Below are positions 8,147 to 19,819 of a stretch of DNA of 64,000 bases, piece after piece. Every line of letters begins with the position of its first letter. Positions within the stretch are counted from its first letter, which is position 1. The DNA comes from an uncultured Chitinophagaceae bacterium (GTDB lineage Bacteria; Bacteroidota; Bacteroidia; Chitinophagales; Chitinophagaceae): the NCBI GenBank assembly GCA_937958995.1, contig CALGAP010000010.1, positions 372,001 through 436,000 of the forward strand. The letters run 5' to 3'. A program made the translations under genes and the position numbers. Below the pieces are notes generated by a model that searched no databases, was not told the origin of the DNA, and worked only from the letters and a program-made list of their open reading frames with translations.

Positions 8147-10672
8147 ATGAGCGCGAAAAAGAAGGATAGTAATATCACAGAACAATCGAGTGGCGTAACG
8201 GGTCAGTATAAAAACTGGTTTCTCGACTACGCCTCTTATGTAATACTGGAGCGTGCGGTGCCTGCCATCGAAGACGGTTTGAAACCCGTGCAGCGCCGCA
8301 TACTGCATGCCATGAAGGAAATGGATGATGGTCGCTTCAACAAAGTGGCCAATATCATTGGTCATAGCATGCAGTACCACCCCCACGGCGATGTGAGCAT
8401 TGGCGACGCGCTGGTAAATATGGGACAAAAAGACCTGCTGATTGATACGCAGGGCAACTGGGGTGATGTACGCACCGGCGACGAAGCAGCAGCTCCACGA
8501 TATATTGAAGCCAGGCTGAGCCGTTTTGCGCTGGAAGTAGCCTTCAATCCCAAAACCACCGAATGGGCACTGAGTTACGATGGCCGCAAGAATGAACCGG
8601 TGACCCTGCCCATGAAATTCCCCTTGTTGCTGGCGCAGGGTGCAGAAGGTATTGCGGTGGGGCTGGCAACCAAAATTCTTCCTCACAATTTCTGCGAAAT
8701 CATCGAAGCCGCCATCAAGTATCTGCGTGGGAAAAAATTTGAGCTCTATCCTGATTTCCAGACCGGCGGCATGATTGATGTTACCAATTATAATGAAGGC
8801 AAACGCGGCGGCAAGGTGCGCGTCCGCGCGCATATTGAAGAGCTGGATAAGAAAACCCTCATTATCCGCGACGTGCCTTTTGGTGTGACCACCACGGCGC
8901 TGATCGACTCCATCATCAAAGCCAATGACCAGGGCAAAATCAAGATCAAGAAGGTGACCGACAACACAGCAGCTGAAGTGGAGATACAGGTTGACCTGGC
9001 GCCGGGCATTTCACCCGACATCACCATCGATGCCTTATACGCATTTACCAGTTGCGAGGTAAGCGTTTCGCCCAATACCTGCGTTATCGTAGACCAGAAG
9101 CCGCGCTTCATGGGCGTGCACGATCTGCTGCGTCATTCGGTGGATTACACCAAAGACCTGCTGAAGAAAGAGCTGGAGATTAAGCTGGGAGAACTGCAGG
9201 AAAAATGGCACTATACTTCGCTGGAGAAAATCTTCTTCGAAGAAAAAATATATAAGGAGCTGGAGAAAAAGCACGCAACCTGGGAGAAAGTGCTGGAGGC
9301 CATCGCTGAAGCATTCAAACCCTATCGTAAACAGTTGCGCCGCGATATTACCCGCGAAGACATTGTAAAGCTTACCGAAAAACCGGTTCGCCGTATCTAT
9401 AAACTGGATATTGAAGAACTGAACGAGCAAATAAAAGGCCTTGAAAAAGACATCAGGCAGGTAAAGCACGACCTCGCCAACCTGGTTGATTTTGCGGTGG
9501 CATACTACGAAGGTCTTTTGCAGAAATACGGCAAAGGCCGCGAGCGAAAAACAGAGATCAAACTGTTTGAAAGCATACAGGCCAAACAGGTGGCTATTGC
9601 CAATGCCAAACTGTATGTAAACCGCGCCGATGGTTTTATCGGTACCGGTTTAAAGAAAGATGAATTTGTGTGCGATGTCTCCACTCTCGACGATATCATT
9701 TGCTTCACACGCAGTGGTATCATGAAGGTGGTGAAAGTAGCCGATAAAGTGTTTATCGGCAAAGACATATTGCATGTGGCAGTGTTCCAGAAAAATGATG
9801 AACGCACCACGTACAACATGATCTACGTGGACGGCAAGAGCGGTGTGTGCTATGCAAAACGCTTCAACGTAACCGGTGTTACCCGCGATAAGGAATACAA
9901 TCTCACCAAGGGTACCGAGAAAAGCAAGGTACATTATCTCTCTGCCAACCCGCACGGCGAAGCAGAGGTGGTAAAAGTGATACTGAGCCCCAACAGCACG
10001 GCGCGCAAGAAAGAGTTTGATTTTTATTTTGAAGAACTCGAGATCAAGAGCCGCAACAGCCAGGGTAACCAGGTGACGAAGTATCCCATCAAGAGCGTGA
10101 AGTTTAAGGAGCAGGGACGCTCAACGCTTGGTGGCATCAAGCTTTGGTTTGACGACCAGTTTGGCCGCCTCAACACCGAAGAAAAAGGCGAATATCTCGG
10201 CAGCTTCCAGCCCGACGAGAAGCTGATCGTGATGTACCACGATGGCACTTACGAAATCACCGACCAGGAGCTGACGCAGAAGTTCGATCCTGAGCAGGTG
10301 ATCGATATCGAGAAATTTGACCCTGAAAAAGTGATTACTGCCATCTACCTCGATAATGATAAGCAGCAGTTCAACGTAAAACGATTCAAGGTTGATACTA
10401 CCACCTTACGCAATAAGTTCAGTTTTATCAAAGAAGGGGAGGGCAACTATCTCGAAGCTGTTACCACGCATCCCGATCCCGTTGTGAAAATTACCGCGGG
10501 CCGCGGCGCGCAACAGCGCTCCCAGAAAGTAAAGATCAACAGCTTTGTGGAAGTAACCGACCGGAAAACGGTAGGTATTAAGCTGGCTGACTTTACCAAA
10601 TCCACCGTATTTGAATGGGTGATGAAGGAGCAGAAGCCTTCGGAAACTGATCAGCCTGAATTGTTCGAATAG
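8147..10672 (+). CDS. parC: DNA topoisomerase IV subunit A
   Basis: 841 residues. The breakage-reunion domain carries the active-site pair R118-Y119 in AAAPRYIEARLS; Y119 forms the covalent 5'-phosphotyrosyl link to DNA. The family core VQRRILHAM and QYHPHGDVSIGDALV precede it. A coiled-coil tower region (~residues 345-470) is followed by a C-terminal domain with repeated strands, the DNA-wrapping blades (~500-800), ending ELFE. It acts as A2B2 with ParE. I saw no GyrA-box, which supports ParC rather than GyrA. Start ATG 8147 follows the DUF1835 stop by 18 bp. Confidence 0.93.
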   Translation: MSAKKKDSNITEQSSGVTGQYKNWFLDYASYVILERAVPAIEDGLKPVQRRILHAMKEMDDGRFNKVANIIGHSMQYHPHGDVSIGDALVNMGQKDLLIDTQGNWGDVRTGDEAAAPRYIEARLSRFALEVAFNPKTTEWALSYDGRKNEPVTLPMKFPLLLAQGAEGIAVGLATKILPHNFCEIIEAAIKYLRGKKFELYPDFQTGGMIDVTNYNEGKRGGKVRVRAHIEELDKKTLIIRDVPFGVTTTALIDSIIKANDQGKIKIKKVTDNTAAEVEIQVDLAPGISPDITIDALYAFTSCEVSVSPNTCVIVDQKPRFMGVHDLLRHSVDYTKDLLKKELEIKLGELQEKWHYTSLEKIFFEEKIYKELEKKHATWEKVLEAIAEAFKPYRKQLRRDITREDIVKLTEKPVRRIYKLDIEELNEQIKGLEKDIRQVKHDLANLVDFAVAYYEGLLQKYGKGRERKTEIKLFESIQAKQVAIANAKLYVNRADGFIGTGLKKDEFVCDVSTLDDIICFTRSGIMKVVKVADKVFIGKDILHVAVFQKNDERTTYNMIYVDGKSGVCYAKRFNVTGVTRDKEYNLTKGTEKSKVHYLSANPHGEAEVVKVILSPNSTARKKEFDFYFEELEIKSRNSQGNQVTKYPIKSVKFKEQGRSTLGGIKLWFDDQFGRLNTEEKGEYLGSFQPDEKLIVMYHDGTYEITDQELTQKFDPEQVIDIEKFDPEKVITAIYLDNDKQQFNVKRFKVDTTTLRNKFSFIKEGEGNYLEAVTTHPDPVVKITAGRGAQQRSQKVKINSFVEVTDRKTVGIKLADFTKSTVFEWVMKEQKPSETDQPELFE

Positions 10673-10719
10673 TACGCAATGACGGAGTCGCCAGGACGGC
10701 GGACTTCTTTTTCCACCTT

Positions 10720-11694
10720 CTACCTTCGTCTTCGAATCTTAACTCCCGCATTTTGCGTGAGACTGCTCGAGAGGTATACTTCGTGTCGGTTTACGCCGTC
10801 TGTTACCAGCATGAGTGCGGTATTGGGTGGGTATTTGCCGAGGTTTTCGGCAAACATGGTGATTTCATTTACGGCGCGGGTGCTGTCTAATTTTATGTAG
10901 ATGTTCAATGCCCGGGATGTAAGCTCCTGCTTTACCAGCACGGGCTGATTGTTCACGAACACGCTGATGCTGTCGCCATCAATATCGCCATTATCGTAAA
11001 AGCTGATGCGTACGGAATCGCTTTCTACTTCAATCTCCGTGCTATATATCGTTTTTCTTTTTGCAAAACGGGTGAGCAGTGGTTCTTCGATCTCTGCCTG
11101 ATCAACAACCGGCGAATCAACGGTGCCGGTAGCCAGCGCATCGGCAGAGCGGGTAATGGTTTGGTTTTTGGTGACATCCATCACCACAAAATCTTCTTCC
11201 TGCGGCTTCCAGAATTTTTGCTGAGCAGTAGCCACGCGCAAAACGCTGTCTTCATCTTCGGCATTATCGAGGCTGAAGCTCACACGCAGTTCCGGGCAGG
11301 TGTATTTGTATTTGTCGTCGCTGAAAAAGCTGCCCCGCAGCGATCTTTTCACCTGGCTTACCATCAGTATGCCCTGAAAATGCATGGGGCATTCAATACC
11401 GTTGCGGGTTTCGGACCGGTGAAACAGGATGGGCAGATTGTTGATGCGCAACTCCCTGCTTTTTTTGTTGTAGGTGCCGCGCACAAAAAAGCTCTGGTAA
11501 CTGTCTTTGAAATAATATCCGAAAATGCCTTCTACCTCGTCGCCCTTTTGTTTCAATATCAATTCGGTGAGATAGTTATTGTTGACCCCGCGGGCCACCA
11601 CATCGGCCTTGCCATACCAACTGCCGGCGACTGACTGCGCGTATGCTACAGGTACCGATAAAAGAAAAATTGCTAATGGGATTAAACAGCGCAT
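10720..11694 (-). CDS. Exported protein of unknown function
   Basis: 324 residues with a signal peptide (MRCLIPLAIFLLSVPVAYAQ). An N-terminal beta-rich region (SVAGSWYGKADVV, then LKQKGDEVEGIFGYYF) resembles the small lipocalin-like or META-like barrels seen in many Bacteroidota exported proteins. A linker follows, then a C-terminal module (VRISFYDNGDIDGDSISVFVNN, residues ~235-310) with a DNGDIDGD acidic motif like that of adhesin-type calcium-binding beta domains. It ends KIRRRR. I cannot name a function. It lies 45 bp downstream of smpB on the same strand, so accD-smpB-this gene may share a transcript. Confidence 0.7.
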   Translation of the reverse strand: MRCLIPLAIFLLSVPVAYAQSVAGSWYGKADVVARGVNNNYLTELILKQKGDEVEGIFGYYFKDSYQSFFVRGTYNKKSRELRINNLPILFHRSETRNGIECPMHFQGILMVSQVKRSLRGSFFSDDKYKYTCPELRVSFSLDNAEDEDSVLRVATAQQKFWKPQEEDFVVMDVTKNQTITRSADALATGTVDSPVVDQAEIEEPLLTRFAKRKTIYSTEIEVESDSVRISFYDNGDIDGDSISVFVNNQPVLVKQELTSRALNIYIKLDSTRAVNEITMFAENLGKYPPNTALMLVTDGVNRHEVYLSSSLTQNAGVKIRRRR

Positions 11695-11739
11695 ACATGA
11701 AGATATGCAGAAAAAATCAAGCCAAAACAGGAACAGAAA

Positions 11740-12177
11740 TTATTTAAGAAACCGTTTCATCTGTCGCTCCACATTGCGCGTTTTGATAGACTCGCGCTTA
11801 TCGTACATTTTCTTGCCCTTACCCAGACCTATTTCCAATTTTGCCAGTCCTTTTTCATTAAAAAGTATCTTCAGCGGCACAATGGTGTAACCTTTTTCTT
11901 TCATTTTCGCTTCCAGCTTTCGCAGTTCGCGTTTTTGCAGTAAGAGTTTTCTCTCACGCAAAGGATCGTGATTATTCACGGTGCCATGCGAATACTCAGC
12001 AATATGCAGGCTTTTTATCCAGAGTTCCCCTTTATGAAAATAGCAGTAGGCATCGTTGAAGCTGGCGCGGCCGTCACGCAGTGATTTCACCTCCGTGCCG
12101 GTCAGTACCATGCCCGCGACGTATTTGTCTTCGATGAAGTAGTCGTGGTAAGCTGATCTGTTGGTTATTACTGACAT
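11740..12177 (-). CDS. smpB: SsrA-binding protein
   Basis: 145 residues using ATG 12177 (SVITNRSAYHDYF). A longer frame to 12210 would start inside the palindromic repeat at 12195-12308 and adds residues not typical of the family. Recognised by ATHDYFIEDKY-like AYHDYFIEDKYVAGMVL, the core GTEVKSLRDGRASF and DAYCYF, and the basic C-terminal tail (KKMYDKRESIKTRNVERQ) that enters the ribosomal mRNA channel. SmpB binds tmRNA and brings it to stalled ribosomes for trans-translation. The tmRNA gene is not in this window. Confidence 0.95.
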   Translation of the reverse strand: MSVITNRSAYHDYFIEDKYVAGMVLTGTEVKSLRDGRASFNDAYCYFHKGELWIKSLHIAEYSHGTVNNHDPLRERKLLLQKRELRKLEAKMKEKGYTIVPLKILFNEKGLAKLEIGLGKGKKMYDKRESIKTRNVERQMKRFLK

Positions 12178-12194
12178 TTCCTGCCTGTTGTTGG

Positions 12195-12308
12195 AAATCA
12201 CAAATATCAAATCACAGGAACCAAGTAAAACTCAAATTAAAAATCACAAAATTTGAAATTTTTTATTTGGTCATTATTGGGTTCCTGTTATTTGGTGCTT
12301 GTGATTTT
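12195..12308. repeat. Family C long inverted repeat between accD and smpB
   Basis: An imperfect palindrome that fills almost the whole 138-bp gap. The left arm 12195-12224 (AAATCACAAATATCAAATCA and then CAGGAACCAA) pairs with the right arm 12277-12307 (TTGGGTTCCTGTTATTTGGT and then GCTTGTGATTT), with a few mismatches; the AT-rich centre also pairs partly. Either an intergenic repeat element or a transcript-shaping hairpin between accD and smpB. Confidence 0.65.
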
Positions 12309-12315
12309 ACCCCAA

Positions 12316-13227
12316 TTAGTTTTTGAATAAATACAAGACTGTCGCCAATTTATCTTTCAACTCCTTCCTGGGCACAATGAAATCGAGGAAGCCATGTTCC
12401 AGCAGGAATTCGCTGCGTTGGAAACCTTCGGGCAGGTCTTTTTTGATGGTTTCTTTGATTACGCGGGGGCCTGCAAAACCGATCAGGGCGCCGGGTTCGG
12501 CAATATTGAGATCGCCCAGCATACCAAACGAAGCGGATATGCCGCCAAACGACGGGTCGGTGAGCAGCGAAATATAAGGAATGCGGGCATCCGTCATTTG
12601 CGACAGTTTACCACTCACTTTTGCCAGTTGCATCAGCGAAAAGGCGCTTTCCATCATACGCGCGCCGCCCGATTTACAGATGATCAGCAGCGGCGTTCTT
12701 TCCTGCAGGCATATATCGATGGCGCGGCAGATTCTTTCGCCCATCACACTGCCCAGCGAGCCGCCAATGAATTCAAAATCCATACAGCCTACCACCAGCG
12801 GATGTTGCTTTACCGTGCCGCGGGCAATGCGGATGGAGTCGGTGATATCTGTCTTGGCCCAGCTTTCTTCCAGGCGCTTTTGATATGATTTGAGGTCGGT
12901 GAAGCCGAGAAAGTCCTTTGAACGGATATTCTCAAACATGATATCATACCCATCATCGTCGAACAGGATGTCGAAATATTCCGAGCTGCCGATACGGTGA
13001 TGGTGGTTGCACTTGGGACAAACAAACAGGTTTTCCCTGAGTTCCGTCACAGTGCATATATATCCACAGGCAGGACATTTACTCCAGAGGCCTTCCGGAG
13101 TTTCCTTTTTTTCCGCCGTGCTGGTCAGAATACCCTTTTTAATACGCTTGAACCAACTACTTTTCGTTTCTTCACTCTGACCTTCTTCGCCGGCCAGGTT
13201 CGCTTCAAAATCCTCTTCTTGTTTCAT
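12316..13227 (-). CDS. accD: Acetyl-CoA carboxylase carboxyltransferase subunit beta
   Basis: 303 residues. The N-terminal four-cysteine zinc ribbon (CPACGYICTV, then CPKCNHHHRIG) typical of AccD is intact at about residues 51-75. The carboxyltransferase crotonase-like fold follows (SGGARMMESAFSLMQLAK, then SFGMLGDLNIAEPGALIGFAG). With AccA it transfers the carboxyl group from biotin-BCCP to acetyl-CoA, giving malonyl-CoA for fatty acid synthesis. No accA, accB or accC is near. It points away from sdhC and probably starts a minus-strand unit with smpB. Confidence 0.95.
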   Translation of the reverse strand: MKQEEDFEANLAGEEGQSEETKSSWFKRIKKGILTSTAEKKETPEGLWSKCPACGYICTVTELRENLFVCPKCNHHHRIGSSEYFDILFDDDGYDIMFENIRSKDFLGFTDLKSYQKRLEESWAKTDITDSIRIARGTVKQHPLVVGCMDFEFIGGSLGSVMGERICRAIDICLQERTPLLIICKSGGARMMESAFSLMQLAKVSGKLSQMTDARIPYISLLTDPSFGGISASFGMLGDLNIAEPGALIGFAGPRVIKETIKKDLPEGFQRSEFLLEHGFLDFIVPRKELKDKLATVLYLFKN

Positions 13228-13343
13228 GCATTAATATTGAAAAAGGATGGGGGATACGGGTCCCTTCTCCTGAAGTTCAAGGGGCTAAGATAGCGATTTT
13301 AAGAAATCCGTTTATTGCAGTGTGAATTTTGGCCTTGCTGCTT

Positions 13344-13351
13344 TACCTTTG
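13344..13351 (+). promoter_or_regulatory. Putative -7 box (TACCTTTG) of the sdhCAB operon
   Basis: TACCTTTG matches TAnnTTTG. It would leave a leader of about 120 nt before sdhC. That leader contains complementary runs (GCTCCCGGTT near 13369 and AAACCGAGC near 13398) and could fold; I do not recognise a known riboswitch in it. Confidence 0.4.
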
Positions 13352-13477
13352 CGGTGAATTTTAAAAAGCTCTCCCGGTTCAAAAAGATAATAAAAGTGAA
13401 ACCGAGCATGTAGCGTAGCTTGCGTGCGATGGCAGTGCGAGGTTCCATCTGGCCTTAGAAAAAATAAATTAGAACAG

Positions 13478-14188
13478 ATGAAATGGTCTGAATTCTTCAC
13501 ATCATCGGTAGGAAAGAAATTAGTAATGGCATTGTCAGGATTGTTCCTCATCAGCTTCCTGGTGGTTCATGTTGGCATCAATGCCTGTATTTACGCCGAT
13601 ATTTTTGATGACAGCGATAACGGAGAAATATTTAATAAAGCCGCCCATTTTATGGGCGCTTATTATGTAATACGCATTATCGAAGTGGGACTGTTTGTTG
13701 GCTTTTTCATCCACATCATCCAGGGCTATGTGCTGGAAGTAAAGAACCGGGCAAAAAGAAACATTGGTTACAAAGTGCCCATGGGTAGCAAGGGCAGCCG
13801 CTGGTACAGTAAGTCGATGGGATTGCTCGGTACGCTCATCCTGCTCTTTCTCGTAATCCATATTTCACATTTCTGGGTTCCTTCGCGTGTCACCCACACG
13901 CTGGAACCGGTGAACTATGGCACCCCCACAGAGTATCACAATCTGTATGCGCGTATGTATCACACCTTTCAGCAGGGTTGGGTGGTGATTGTATATGTAC
14001 TGGGATGTATTTCGCTTGCCTGGCACCTGCTGCACGGTTTCCAGGCCGCCTTCCGTACACTGGGCGTCAGCAATACCAAGTATATTGCCCTGGCCCGCGG
14101 CGCAGGCGCTGCTTTTTCCATAATTGTTCCCTTGTTATTTGCCTTGATGCCCATCAGCATGTATTTCAACTGGGTTGACCTGAACTAA
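13478..14188 (+). CDS. sdhC: Succinate dehydrogenase cytochrome b subunit (type B)
   Basis: 236 residues from ATG 13478 ([20 protein letters not shown]); the frame extends 18 codons upstream but the family N-terminus starts here. About five hydrophobic segments and several membrane-associated His residues (HVGIN, HFMGAYY, HIIQGY, HISHFW, WHLLHG) fit the di-heme, single-polypeptide membrane anchor of the B. subtilis/Wolinella type. It passes electrons from the iron-sulfur subunit to menaquinone in the inner membrane. First gene of sdhCAB; no separate sdhD is present, as expected for this type. Confidence 0.93.
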   Translation: MKWSEFFTSSVGKKLVMALSGLFLISFLVVHVGINACIYADIFDDSDNGEIFNKAAHFMGAYYVIRIIEVGLFVGFFIHIIQGYVLEVKNRAKRNIGYKVPMGSKGSRWYSKSMGLLGTLILLFLVIHISHFWVPSRVTHTLEPVNYGTPTEYHNLYARMYHTFQQGWVVIVYVLGCISLAWHLLHGFQAAFRTLGVSNTKYIALARGAGAAFSIIVPLLFALMPISMYFNWVDLN

Positions 14189-14226
14189 CCCGAAACGCGA
14201 AAATTGAAACTCGAAACAGTATCGTT

Positions 14227-16200
14227 ATGATTGATTCCAAAATACCGCCCGGGCCATTAGATCAGAAATGGACTTACTACAAAGGACATTGTAAACTGGT
14301 GAATCCGGCTAACAAACGCAAACTGGAGGTGATCGTTATCGGAACAGGGCTGGCAGGCGCTTCCGCCGCAGCCTCGCTGGGTGAACTGGGATACCAGGTG
14401 AAAGCATTCTGCTTCCAGGACTCACCACGTCGCGCGCACTCCATTGCCGCGCAGGGTGGCATTAATGCTGCAAAAAATTACCAGAACGACGGCGACTCTG
14501 TTTTTCGCCTTTTTTACGATACTATTAAAGGTGGCGACTACCGTGCACGCGAAGCCAACGTACACCGCCTGGCAGAAGTGAGCGTGAATATTATTGACCA
14601 GTGCGTGGCGCAAGGTGTTCCCTTTGCCCGCGAATATGGCGGTTTGCTCAGCAACCGTTCATTCGGCGGTACACAGGTACAACGTACATTCTATGCTGCC
14701 GGCCAGACCGGTCAGCAGTTGCTGATAGGCGCTTACCAGGCTTTGGAACGCCAGGTGGCATTGGGAAATGTGAAAATGTATTCGCGCCACGAAATGCTCG
14801 ACATCGTGATCATTGATGGTAAATGCCGCGGCGTCATTTGCCGCAACCTGGTGACCGGCGAGCTGGAAAGACATTTCGGGCATGCCGTATTGCTCTGCTC
14901 AGGTGGTTATGGCAACGTGTTTTACCTGTCTACCAACGCAATGGGCAGCAACGTAACCGCCATCTGGAAAGCACACCGCAAAGGGGCATACTTCGGCAAT
15001 CCTTGCTTTACACAGATACATCCTACCTGCATACCCGTGTCGGGCGATCACCAGTCGAAACTGACACTGATGTCGGAATCGCTGCGTAACGACGGACGTA
15101 TATGGGTGCCGAAAAAGAAAGGGGATACCCGTAAGCCTAATGAAATTCCCGAAGACGAAAGAGATTATTATCTCGAAAGAAGATATCCCGCCTTCGGTAA
15201 CCTGGTGCCCCGCGACGTGGCCAGCCGCGCCGCCAAAGAGCGCTGCGATGCAGGCTATGGCGTAGGTTCATCCAAACAAGCGGTATATCTTGACTATGCC
15301 GCCGCGATTATTCGTTATGGAAAAATCGAATGCGGTAAACAAGGTATTACCAATCCAACTGAAGAACAGATTCGCACACTGGGTAAACAGGTGGTAAAAG
15401 AAAAATATGGCAACCTCTTCGACATGTACCAGAAGATTACAGGTGAAGATCCATATGAAGTGCCGATGCGCATATACCCAGCCGTTCACTATACCATGGG
15501 TGGTTTGTGGGTCGACTATGAACTGATGACCACTGTGCCCGGCTTATATGCTTTGGGCGAAGCCAACTTCAGCGATCACGGTGCTAACCGACTGGGTGCA
15601 TCGGCGCTGATGCAGGGTCTGGCCGATGGCTATTTTGTGATTCCCTATACCATTGGTAATTACCTGGCCGACGAAATTCGCACAGCTTCTATATCCACCG
15701 ATCATCCGGCCTTTGTGGAGGCCGAGAAGCAGGTGAGCGACCGCATCAATTGTTTGATGAGCATACAGGGTAAACAATCGCCGGAAAGCTTCCACAAACG
15801 CCTCGGTAAGATTATGTGGGATAAATGCGGTATGGCGCGCAATGCCGAAGGTCTGAAGCAGGCCATCACCGAAATTCAGGAGCTGCGCAAAGAGTTCTGG
15901 AGCGATCTGCGCGTGACAGGTACCATCCATGAATACAACCCCGAGCTTGATAAGGCCAACCGCGTGGCCGACTTTATGGAGCTGGGCGAACTGATGTGTA
16001 TCGACGCACTGCACCGCAATGAAAGCTGTGGCGGTCACTTCCGCGAAGAATCGCAGACAGAAGATGGCGAAGCCAAACGCGATGATGCCAACTTCAGCTA
16101 TGTGGCTGCCTGGGAATGGAAAGGCGACAGCCAATGGCAGCTGCACAAAGAAGAACTGCATTTTGAAGTAGCAAAACCAAGTCAGCGTAGTTATAAATAA
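14227..16200 (+). CDS. sdhA: Succinate dehydrogenase/fumarate reductase flavoprotein subunit
   Basis: 657 residues. The FAD-binding Rossmann motif [17 protein letters not shown] (~37-53) is followed by [18 protein letters not shown], in which H71 is the expected covalent FAD attachment site. Further features: [20 protein letters not shown], the substrate-loop [10 protein letters not shown] and the active-site helix [19 protein letters not shown]. It oxidises succinate to fumarate on the cytoplasmic face. Length and the GAS-type AHS..QGG motif fit the B-type enzymes of Bacteroidota. 38 bp after sdhC and 22 bp before sdhB. Confidence 0.96.
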   Translation: MIDSKIPPGPLDQKWTYYKGHCKLVNPANKRKLEVIVIGTGLAGASAAASLGELGYQVKAFCFQDSPRRAHSIAAQGGINAAKNYQNDGDSVFRLFYDTIKGGDYRAREANVHRLAEVSVNIIDQCVAQGVPFAREYGGLLSNRSFGGTQVQRTFYAAGQTGQQLLIGAYQALERQVALGNVKMYSRHEMLDIVIIDGKCRGVICRNLVTGELERHFGHAVLLCSGGYGNVFYLSTNAMGSNVTAIWKAHRKGAYFGNPCFTQIHPTCIPVSGDHQSKLTLMSESLRNDGRIWVPKKKGDTRKPNEIPEDERDYYLERRYPAFGNLVPRDVASRAAKERCDAGYGVGSSKQAVYLDYAAAIIRYGKIECGKQGITNPTEEQIRTLGKQVVKEKYGNLFDMYQKITGEDPYEVPMRIYPAVHYTMGGLWVDYELMTTVPGLYALGEANFSDHGANRLGASALMQGLADGYFVIPYTIGNYLADEIRTASISTDHPAFVEAEKQVSDRINCLMSIQGKQSPESFHKRLGKIMWDKCGMARNAEGLKQAITEIQELRKEFWSDLRVTGTIHEYNPELDKANRVADFMELGELMCIDALHRNESCGGHFREESQTEDGEAKRDDANFSYVAAWEWKGDSQWQLHKEELHFEVAKPSQRSYK

Positions 16201-16222
16201 TTAATTCAAACGAGCTATATAC

Positions 16223-16990
16223 ATGGAACATTATACAATGAATCTTACGCTCAAGGTCTGGAGACAAAAAAATAGCCAGGACAAAGGCCGTTTTGAAACC
16301 TATGAAGTAAAAAACATTTCATCGGAAATGTCTTTCCTTGAGATGTTCGACGTGTTGAATGAGCAGTTGATCGCCGAGGGCAAAGACCCCATTGCATTCG
16401 ACCATGACTGTCGGGAAGGTATTTGCGGTATGTGTTCCATGTATATCAATGGCCGCCCGCACGGTCCCTGGCAGCACAATACAGTTTGCCAGTTGCACAT
16501 GCGTGCTTACAAAGATGGCGACACCATCGTGGTAGAACCCTGGCGCGCCAAGGCATTTCCCGTTATCAAAGACCTGGTGGTTGACCGCAGCGCGTTCGAC
16601 CGCATCATACAAGCCGGTGGTTATATTTCAGTAAATACCGGCAATGCCGTTGATGCCAATGCTATTCCCATAGAAAAAGAAAAGGCCGATGCCGCCTTTG
16701 CAGCAGCCGCCTGTATAGGTTGCGGCGCCTGCGTTGCGGCTTGTAAAAACAGCTCGGCTATGCTCTTCCTTTCTGCAAAAGTTTCTCACCTCGCGCTCTT
16801 ACCACAAGGCGAACCCGAGCGCAAAACACGCGTACTGAACATGGTAGCGCAAATGGACAAGGAAGGTTTCGGCTCCTGCACCTTCACCGAAGCCTGCGAA
16901 GCCGTTTGCCCCAAGGGAATTTCGGTCACCAATATTTCCCGCCTCAACAAGGAATATCTGGTTGCGGGGCTGACGGAAGACAAGAGATAA
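16223..16990 (+). CDS. sdhB: Succinate dehydrogenase iron-sulfur subunit
   Basis: 255 residues from ATG 16223; an internal ATG at 16238 ([11 protein letters not shown]) is an equally plausible start. The [2Fe-2S] ligands are in CREGICGMC and a later Cys (TVCQLHM). The ferredoxin-like half has [11 protein letters not shown] and [16 protein letters not shown] for the other two clusters. It carries electrons from SdhA to the quinone site in SdhC. Last gene of the operon; no good terminator hairpin was seen after it. Confidence 0.95.
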   Translation: MEHYTMNLTLKVWRQKNSQDKGRFETYEVKNISSEMSFLEMFDVLNEQLIAEGKDPIAFDHDCREGICGMCSMYINGRPHGPWQHNTVCQLHMRAYKDGDTIVVEPWRAKAFPVIKDLVVDRSAFDRIIQAGGYISVNTGNAVDANAIPIEKEKADAAFAAAACIGCGACVAACKNSSAMLFLSAKVSHLALLPQGEPERKTRVLNMVAQMDKEGFGSCTFTEACEAVCPKGISVTNISRLNKEYLVAGLTEDKR

Positions 16991-17053
16991 GGATTCGCAA
17001 TTTCCGACAAGGAAAAATCACCGGTTTTCGCCAACTTGGTGTAAATTCTCTTT

Positions 17054-17656
17054 ATGGCGACCGTAGCAACCAACGCGAAACAAAGAGCGCTCGATTATAT
17101 CGAGTCGCTTCCCCCTTTCTCTAAAACTATATGCAAAAAATTACGCTCCATCATTCTCAAAGCCGATAAAGAACTACAGGAAGACTGGAAATGGGGACCA
17201 AATTATTCATGCCATGGCATGGTTTGCGGATATGCCGGATTTAAAGAGCATGTAAAGCTTACATTTTTCAACGGCTCAGCACTTAAAGATCCGAAAGGAT
17301 TATTCAATCATTGCGTGGACAATGAGTTTAACCGTTCCATCAAATACACCGACGTAAAAGAAATTGATGAAGCCGCGTTGACGGCGCTGATCAAAGAAGC
17401 TATCGCCGTTAATAAAAAAGGATTTAAACGGGTGGTGAAAAACAAAACCATCGAAGTGCCCGCCGACCTGCAGAAAGCATTGGCAAAAAATAAACCTGCT
17501 TTGAAATATTTCGACGGTCTTACCTATGGCTATCGCAAAGAATACGTTGAATATGTAACCGAAGCAAAACGCGAGGAAACCCGCCAACAAAGGATTGCGA
17601 AAATTGTTGAGCTTTGTGCGAGTGGCAAGACTTTAAACGATAAATACAAAAAATAA
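17054..17656 (+). CDS. DUF1801 / YdeI (OmdA-like) domain protein
   Basis: 200 residues, cytoplasmic. The N-terminal half (SLPPFSKTICKKLRSIILKA, then WKWGPNYSCHGMVCGYAGFK, LTFFNGSALKDPKGLF) is the DUF1801/iron-chaperone-like fold. The C-terminal part (VPADLQKALAKN, FDGLTYGYRKEYVEYVTEAK, RQQRIAKIVELCASGKTLN) is the YdeI/OmpD-associated helical domain. The biochemical role is not established. The stop overlaps the start of the VOC gene by one base (TAATG), so the two are translationally coupled. Confidence 0.85.
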   Translation: MATVATNAKQRALDYIESLPPFSKTICKKLRSIILKADKELQEDWKWGPNYSCHGMVCGYAGFKEHVKLTFFNGSALKDPKGLFNHCVDNEFNRSIKYTDVKEIDEAALTALIKEAIAVNKKGFKRVVKNKTIEVPADLQKALAKNKPALKYFDGLTYGYRKEYVEYVTEAKREETRQQRIAKIVELCASGKTLNDKYKK

Positions 17657-18144
17657 TGAGTTATACCGTTCCCGCCGGTACACGCATAGGCCATGTACAC
17701 CTGAAAGTATCTGATCTTGAAAAGGCGCTTGCCTTTTATCACGGTCTGCTGGGTTTTGAAATTACGCAGCACTATGGCAGCCATGCCGTGTTTGTGTCGG
17801 CAGGAGGGTATCACCACCATATAGGTCTGAATACCTGGTATAGCAAGAATGCTCCTCCTGCGCCCCAACGGGCCTGCGGACTATTCCATACCGCCATACT
17901 ATATCCCACGCGAAAAGACCTGGCCATCGTGCTGAAACGGTTGATCGAAGCCAATTACCCGCTCGCCGGCGCCTCAGATCACGGCGTTTCTGAGGCCATT
18001 TATCTCGACGACCCCGATGGCAATGGGGTAGAGCTGTATTGGGACAAACCCCGTGAAAAATGGCCCTTTGACACCAACGGCAACCTACAAATGGTCACCG
18101 AACCGCTTGACCTTGACGACTTGCTGCGCGAAGCCAATAATTAA
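17656..18144 (+). CDS. VOC-family dioxygenase-like protein (catechol 2,3-dioxygenase type)
   Basis: 162 residues holding one complete pair of beta-alpha-beta-beta-beta modules. The metal-site pattern looks intact: His in IGHVHLKVSDLEKALAFY, a His cluster at YHHHIGLNTW, a central FHTAILYPTRKDL and the Glu in DPDGNGVELYWD. VOC proteins of this shape act as extradiol dioxygenases or glyoxalase-like enzymes on a divalent metal; the substrate cannot be read from the sequence. Start overlaps the previous stop by one base. Confidence 0.85.
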   Translation: MSYTVPAGTRIGHVHLKVSDLEKALAFYHGLLGFEITQHYGSHAVFVSAGGYHHHIGLNTWYSKNAPPAPQRACGLFHTAILYPTRKDLAIVLKRLIEANYPLAGASDHGVSEAIYLDDPDGNGVELYWDKPREKWPFDTNGNLQMVTEPLDLDDLLREANN

Positions 18145-19815
<1,671 letters not shown>

Positions 19816-19819
19816 TTAT

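Noticed and set aside
10685..10715. Terminator between parC and the minus-strand gene
   Set aside because: GTCGCC/GGCGGAC needs a bulge and the T-run is weak; not enough to call.
12178..12210. Upstream ATG for smpB at 12210
   Set aside because: It lies in the palindromic repeat and gives residues foreign to the family.
13358..13477. Possible riboswitch in the sdhC leader
   Set aside because: Some complementary runs, but no match to a known aptamer that I can recognise.
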